Shown here piece by piece: positions 61,111 through 64,000 of a DNA stretch of 64,000 nt. The notes under the pieces are model-generated. The model was given only the letters and a program-made list of their open reading frames with translations, made no database searches and was not told the origin of the DNA. This DNA comes from Candidatus Opimibacter skivensis (lineage in GTDB: Bacteria; Bacteroidota; Bacteroidia; Chitinophagales; Saprospiraceae). The position numbers and the translations under genes were made by a program. Position 1 is the first letter of the stretch. Every line of letters begins with the position of its first letter. Location: positions 62,001 to 126,000 of the forward strand of contig JADKGY010000029.1 of NCBI GenBank assembly GCA_016722045.1, given 5' to 3'.

Positions 61111-63621
61111 ATGAAATCCATCCACCCCAAAAATACAACCCCTTCAAACTTCAACCCCTCCCCTTTCTTTCAAAAGGAAAATCACCCTTCGTTTTTCCGA
61201 GGTAGCCATTCTATCAGTACTAACACAACCATACAATCAAAATCAAACTATAATCAACCCAATAATAAATATGGGCAGGATTTTGATTCAACAACCGATG
61301 CGGAAGTACAACCATTATCTTCTGCTGTTTCAGACAACTACACATCAAATCATAATTCTTCAAATAATAATTTAACCGTACAACGCAAATGCACTGAATG
61401 CGAACAAGAAGAAAAAGTGCAGAAAAAAGAAGAGTCAGCAACACAGGGACAGGAGGCAGATACACCAACCAAACCTCCTACTGCTGGCAATGAATCATTT
61501 CAAAACACAACCCCACTAAATGCAATTGCTCCTGCAGAAAATTATATAGTTGAAGACAATGAAACGCCTGGATCAGGACAAATGCGGAAAACCGATTTCC
61601 TCAATCAACTAAAAAATGAAATATGCGAAACCGTAAACAGCGCTCTGGCAGGCACTGGATTTACATCTGACAATTGTCCATATATACGAGCTTCCTTTGA
61701 CCGGTATCAGCATAGTAGCCCAGCTCAACTCATGGCAGTGATCATTCGTTACTGTCCATCCGCAGCAAGTGCTCAAAGTGCAGCCGACCTCATCCAAAGG
61801 ATGAAAACAAAAGTGTACTCCGCAGCCCTTCAATGGGCGCTAAAGCAGAGCGGACTATCAGGAGCTTCACAAATTTTAGGTGGAATTACAAGTAGTATTA
61901 GTTCAGCAGCATCAAGTGTTGTGTCAGGAATCAGCAGTGTAGCTTCCAACATTGGCAGCCTGTTTTTCAAAGAAAATCAGGGTGGTGCGAAGGCTACACA
62001 ATCTCCACAGGGCGTGATGCAAAGTTTAGGCAAAGGTAATTCAATAGAGAGCGGCACTCGCAGTAAAATGGAAGGCGCATTCGGAAATAGTTTTTCTGAT
62101 GTAGAAATTCACACGGACAGTAATGCAGCCCAAATGTCCAAGGACATGAATGCACGGGCTTTCACAGTGGGAAATCATATTGCGTTTGCCGGCGGCGAAT
62201 ATCAACCCGGTACATTGGTTGGTGATGCATTGATGGCACATGAGCTCGCACATACGATTCAACAGGATCAAGGAAAGACGAATGGCGCTCAAATGAAAAG
62301 TGGATCAGGTTATTCTGCCTTGGAAGAGGATGCTGACACCACTGCAGTAAACGTTATGATGAAATTGGCAGGGAGAGATGATTTGGAGTTGAAAAACAAA
62401 GTTACTAAAGGACTTAAAACAGGATTAAGCATACAAAGGTGCGGACCTTCCTCTCCTGAAAAAGCGGGAAAAGTGGAAAAAAAGGAAGCACCCATACCCG
62501 CCGAAGACGTAAGGCCAATACCGTCATTGCCTCTGGAAAAACCAAGTGAAATGAAATTGGAGTTTGCAGGCAAAGAGAGGATAAAATGGAGAGTAAATTT
62601 TGCCACAAAAAAAGAAGCACAAAATAAATGTGACCTGGTTCGGCAAAAAAACATAAAGGCTGAAGACCCAGTAAATATTGATAAAGTCTGGACATTTCAT
62701 TATTTTCCAATGAACGAAGCAGAAGCAAATGAAGCAAAAACTAAAAAGCAAAAAGAATTAGGCGCCAAATATAACATAGATGTTCTTTTCGATGAAAATA
62801 TAAAAAGTCATTACTTGAAAATTTATTTTAAATGTCCTGAGGCAGTTCCTCCAAAATCGGGTTTTGATATTTGGACAAATTGTTTTTCTACAGAGAAGGA
62901 AGCAAAAGCGTTGCTAGAAAAGTTTAAAACTGCCAATATTGAGGCTGAAATATTTGAACTTGATAAGTCATTATTTAGTATATATTTCAAGCCGTACAAA
63001 GATGCAGCGATGGCTAAAAAAGCAGGTGAATTGGAAGCAGGAAAACGAGCTGGCTTTGCAGAGGGTATGTTTAAGATTACAACCTCCTTTAACACTGACT
63101 TAAAATCCTTCGTTTCCGATACTACGACTGTCTGTCCTCCTGGCTACGAAAAAGTTGGCAATTTCCTCATTACATCCTATGCACTTGCTCAGGAATCCGA
63201 ATTTGACGCGGAGCCTACTGTTACTAATCCCTGCGGCCTTGAAGGCGTCTACAGAAAAAAATTCCTATATGAAACAAAAAAATCACCGCGAGGCGTAAAA
63301 ATGCAAGGTAGTGGATTATCCCTTTCAGGTAAATTTATCGCTTATGTGAATAAAAATGACAGAGATTGTTTTAAGGAGTCTACAGCCCCCATAACCAAAA
63401 GTGGTGTAGCAGCCAGTGTTGGAAAAACGGTTGCTGTTGATACGAAAGTAATTCCTCTTGGGACGCAGTTGTTAATTGAAGATATTGGAACGCGTACGGC
63501 GGAAGATACAGGTGGAGCAATTGAGGGTAATCACATTGACGTTTATTTTGGTACATCGATGACGCTGAAAAAAGCAAATGAAAACACATTACATGATAAA
63601 ATGGTATGCAAGAAAAAATAA
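61111..63621 (+). CDS. DUF4157 (eCIS core) effector with C-terminal 3D peptidoglycan-lytic domain
   Basis: 836 residues, uninterrupted. The leader resembles the first effector: 'SPFFQKENHPSFF', 'YNQPNNKYGQDF' and a KCxxC-EEK motif (C94/C97). DUF4157 spans about 310-395 with HELAH at 377-381 ('MEGAFGNSFSDVEIHTDSNA'). Residues 485-660 contain two similar SPOR-like repeats ('FATKKEAQNKCDLVRQKN', 'FSTEKEAKALLEKFKTAN'). The C-terminal 160 residues end in a 3D domain with Asp777 ('VAVDTKVIPLG'), Asp799 and Asp810 in 'AEDTGGAIEGNHIDVYFGT', the catalytic set of MltA-type lytic transglycosylases. It should cleave peptidoglycan. It is followed 3 bp later by an Lgt-like gene. Confidence 0.85.
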   Translation: MKSIHPKNTTPSNFNPSPFFQKENHPSFFRGSHSISTNTTIQSKSNYNQPNNKYGQDFDSTTDAEVQPLSSAVSDNYTSNHNSSNNNLTVQRKCTECEQEEKVQKKEESATQGQEADTPTKPPTAGNESFQNTTPLNAIAPAENYIVEDNETPGSGQMRKTDFLNQLKNEICETVNSALAGTGFTSDNCPYIRASFDRYQHSSPAQLMAVIIRYCPSAASAQSAADLIQRMKTKVYSAALQWALKQSGLSGASQILGGITSSISSAASSVVSGISSVASNIGSLFFKENQGGAKATQSPQGVMQSLGKGNSIESGTRSKMEGAFGNSFSDVEIHTDSNAAQMSKDMNARAFTVGNHIAFAGGEYQPGTLVGDALMAHELAHTIQQDQGKTNGAQMKSGSGYSALEEDADTTAVNVMMKLAGRDDLELKNKVTKGLKTGLSIQRCGPSSPEKAGKVEKKEAPIPAEDVRPIPSLPLEKPSEMKLEFAGKERIKWRVNFATKKEAQNKCDLVRQKNIKAEDPVNIDKVWTFHYFPMNEAEANEAKTKKQKELGAKYNIDVLFDENIKSHYLKIYFKCPEAVPPKSGFDIWTNCFSTEKEAKALLEKFKTANIEAEIFELDKSLFSIYFKPYKDAAMAKKAGELEAGKRAGFAEGMFKITTSFNTDLKSFVSDTTTVCPPGYEKVGNFLITSYALAQESEFDAEPTVTNPCGLEGVYRKKFLYETKKSPRGVKMQGSGLSLSGKFIAYVNKNDRDCFKESTAPITKSGVAASVGKTVAVDTKVIPLGTQLLIEDIGTRTAEDTGGAIEGNHIDVYFGTSMTLKKANENTLHDKMVCKKK

Positions 63622-63624
63622 ATA

Positions 63625-64000
63625 ATGAGGCCACACATTTATATCAGACTAATCGGAATTAAAATCCACTCCTTTCATTTCTTCGGAGTACTTGGATACA
63701 TGCTGGGCACTTTACTCGGCGTTGTCCTTGCTTCACAATTAAATCTGAAGCCTTTAATAGTATTGCTGATGGCTGGAATCGGTGCAGCCACTTTCTTTTT
63801 ACTGGCATTCCTCGGAAAATGGATCACACGGCAGGAAACAATTGTTTATTATCATCACGAAATAAGCATATTACTATTATGCACTCTTTATCTCTATCTT
63901 ATAAAACAACCTATTCTCCCCTATCTCGATATCACATTAATTGGCATAGGTACATTTCTTGCTTTTGGACGCATCGGTTGCTATTCAGTAGGCTGCTGTC
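63625..64000 (+). CDS. Lgt-like membrane protein (cut by the window end)
   Basis: The first 125 residues are seen. Several hydrophobic helices ('FFGVLGYMLGTLLGVVLA', 'LIVLLMAGIGAATFFLLA', 'ISILLLCTLYLYLI') lead to 'FGRIGCYSVGCC', a motif like the conserved segment of prolipoprotein diacylglyceryl transferase. It starts 3 bp after the 3D-domain effector, so it is co-transcribed. It may be a true Lgt paralogue or a diverged family member; the catalytic HGG region is not conserved in the visible part. The role relative to the effector is unknown. Confidence 0.7.
   Translation, partial: MRPHIYIRLIGIKIHSFHFFGVLGYMLGTLLGVVLASQLNLKPLIVLLMAGIGAATFFLLAFLGKWITRQETIVYYHHEISILLLCTLYLYLIKQPILPYLDITLIGIGTFLAFGRIGCYSVGCC

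Overview
The window reads as a Bacteroidota chromosome of moderate-to-low GC, probably from the Saprospiria/Chitinophagia side. The evidence is type IX secretion C-terminal sorting domains, frequent TTG/ATG starts with few clear Shine-Dalgarno sites, an ECF42-type sigma factor, Bacteroidota-style small paralogues, and a Bacteroidota-type extracellular contractile injection system (eCIS). The exact taxon cannot be read from the sequence alone.

Positions 1-31900 are mostly housekeeping and accessory genes: two T9SS-exported proteins; a DNA glycosylase; a lipoprotein MsrB framed by an inverted repeat; a Crp/Fnr regulator followed by a dyad operator candidate and an O-methyltransferase; tRNA-Lys(CTT); a sucrose-type MFS transporter next to an amylosucrase; a ketopantoate-reductase-like protein; two GNATs; an AraC regulator; a DUF3010 protein; a fatty acid desaturase; a NYN-LOTUS protein; several unknowns; a complete ilvD-ilvB-ilvN-ilvC-ilvA branched-chain amino acid operon; and a YCII/DGPF-ECF42 sigma module. 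The spacers carry several repeat classes: arrays with a 7-bp period, a 52-bp-period REP-like array, a 110-bp tandem duplication, a 15-bp palindromic repeat that also sits inside a T9SS gene, and a perfect 60-bp palindrome.

A 963-bp AT-rich gap (31895-32857) with concentric dyads precedes a same-strand eCIS locus that runs from 32858 to beyond the window end. In order it encodes a Pvc16-like cap/terminator (DUF4255), an unknown 448-aa protein, the sheath, two cysteine-rich helical unknowns, two tube proteins, a tiny DUF5908 protein, a LysM-type adaptor, a VgrG-like spike, a PAAR tip, a gp25-like wedge, a 1596-aa baseplate J-like protein, a 2253-aa Pvc12-like protein and a CIS tape-measure protein. 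No AAA+ ATPase or tail-fibre gene is visible here.

Candidate cargo follows (55948 onward): a small membrane-anchored protein; a DUF4157 (eCIS core) effector split by a frameshift at an A7 run, ending in a PD-(D/E)XK-like nuclease domain and followed by an AT-rich putative immunity gene; a second DUF4157 effector whose C terminus is a 3D (MltA/RlpA-like) peptidoglycan-lytic domain; and the start of an Lgt-like membrane protein. Both effectors share an N-terminal leader with FFQKE, QPN-KY and KCxxC-EE(K) motifs. Together this suggests a contractile particle loaded with antibacterial-looking toxins, one with an apparent immunity partner.
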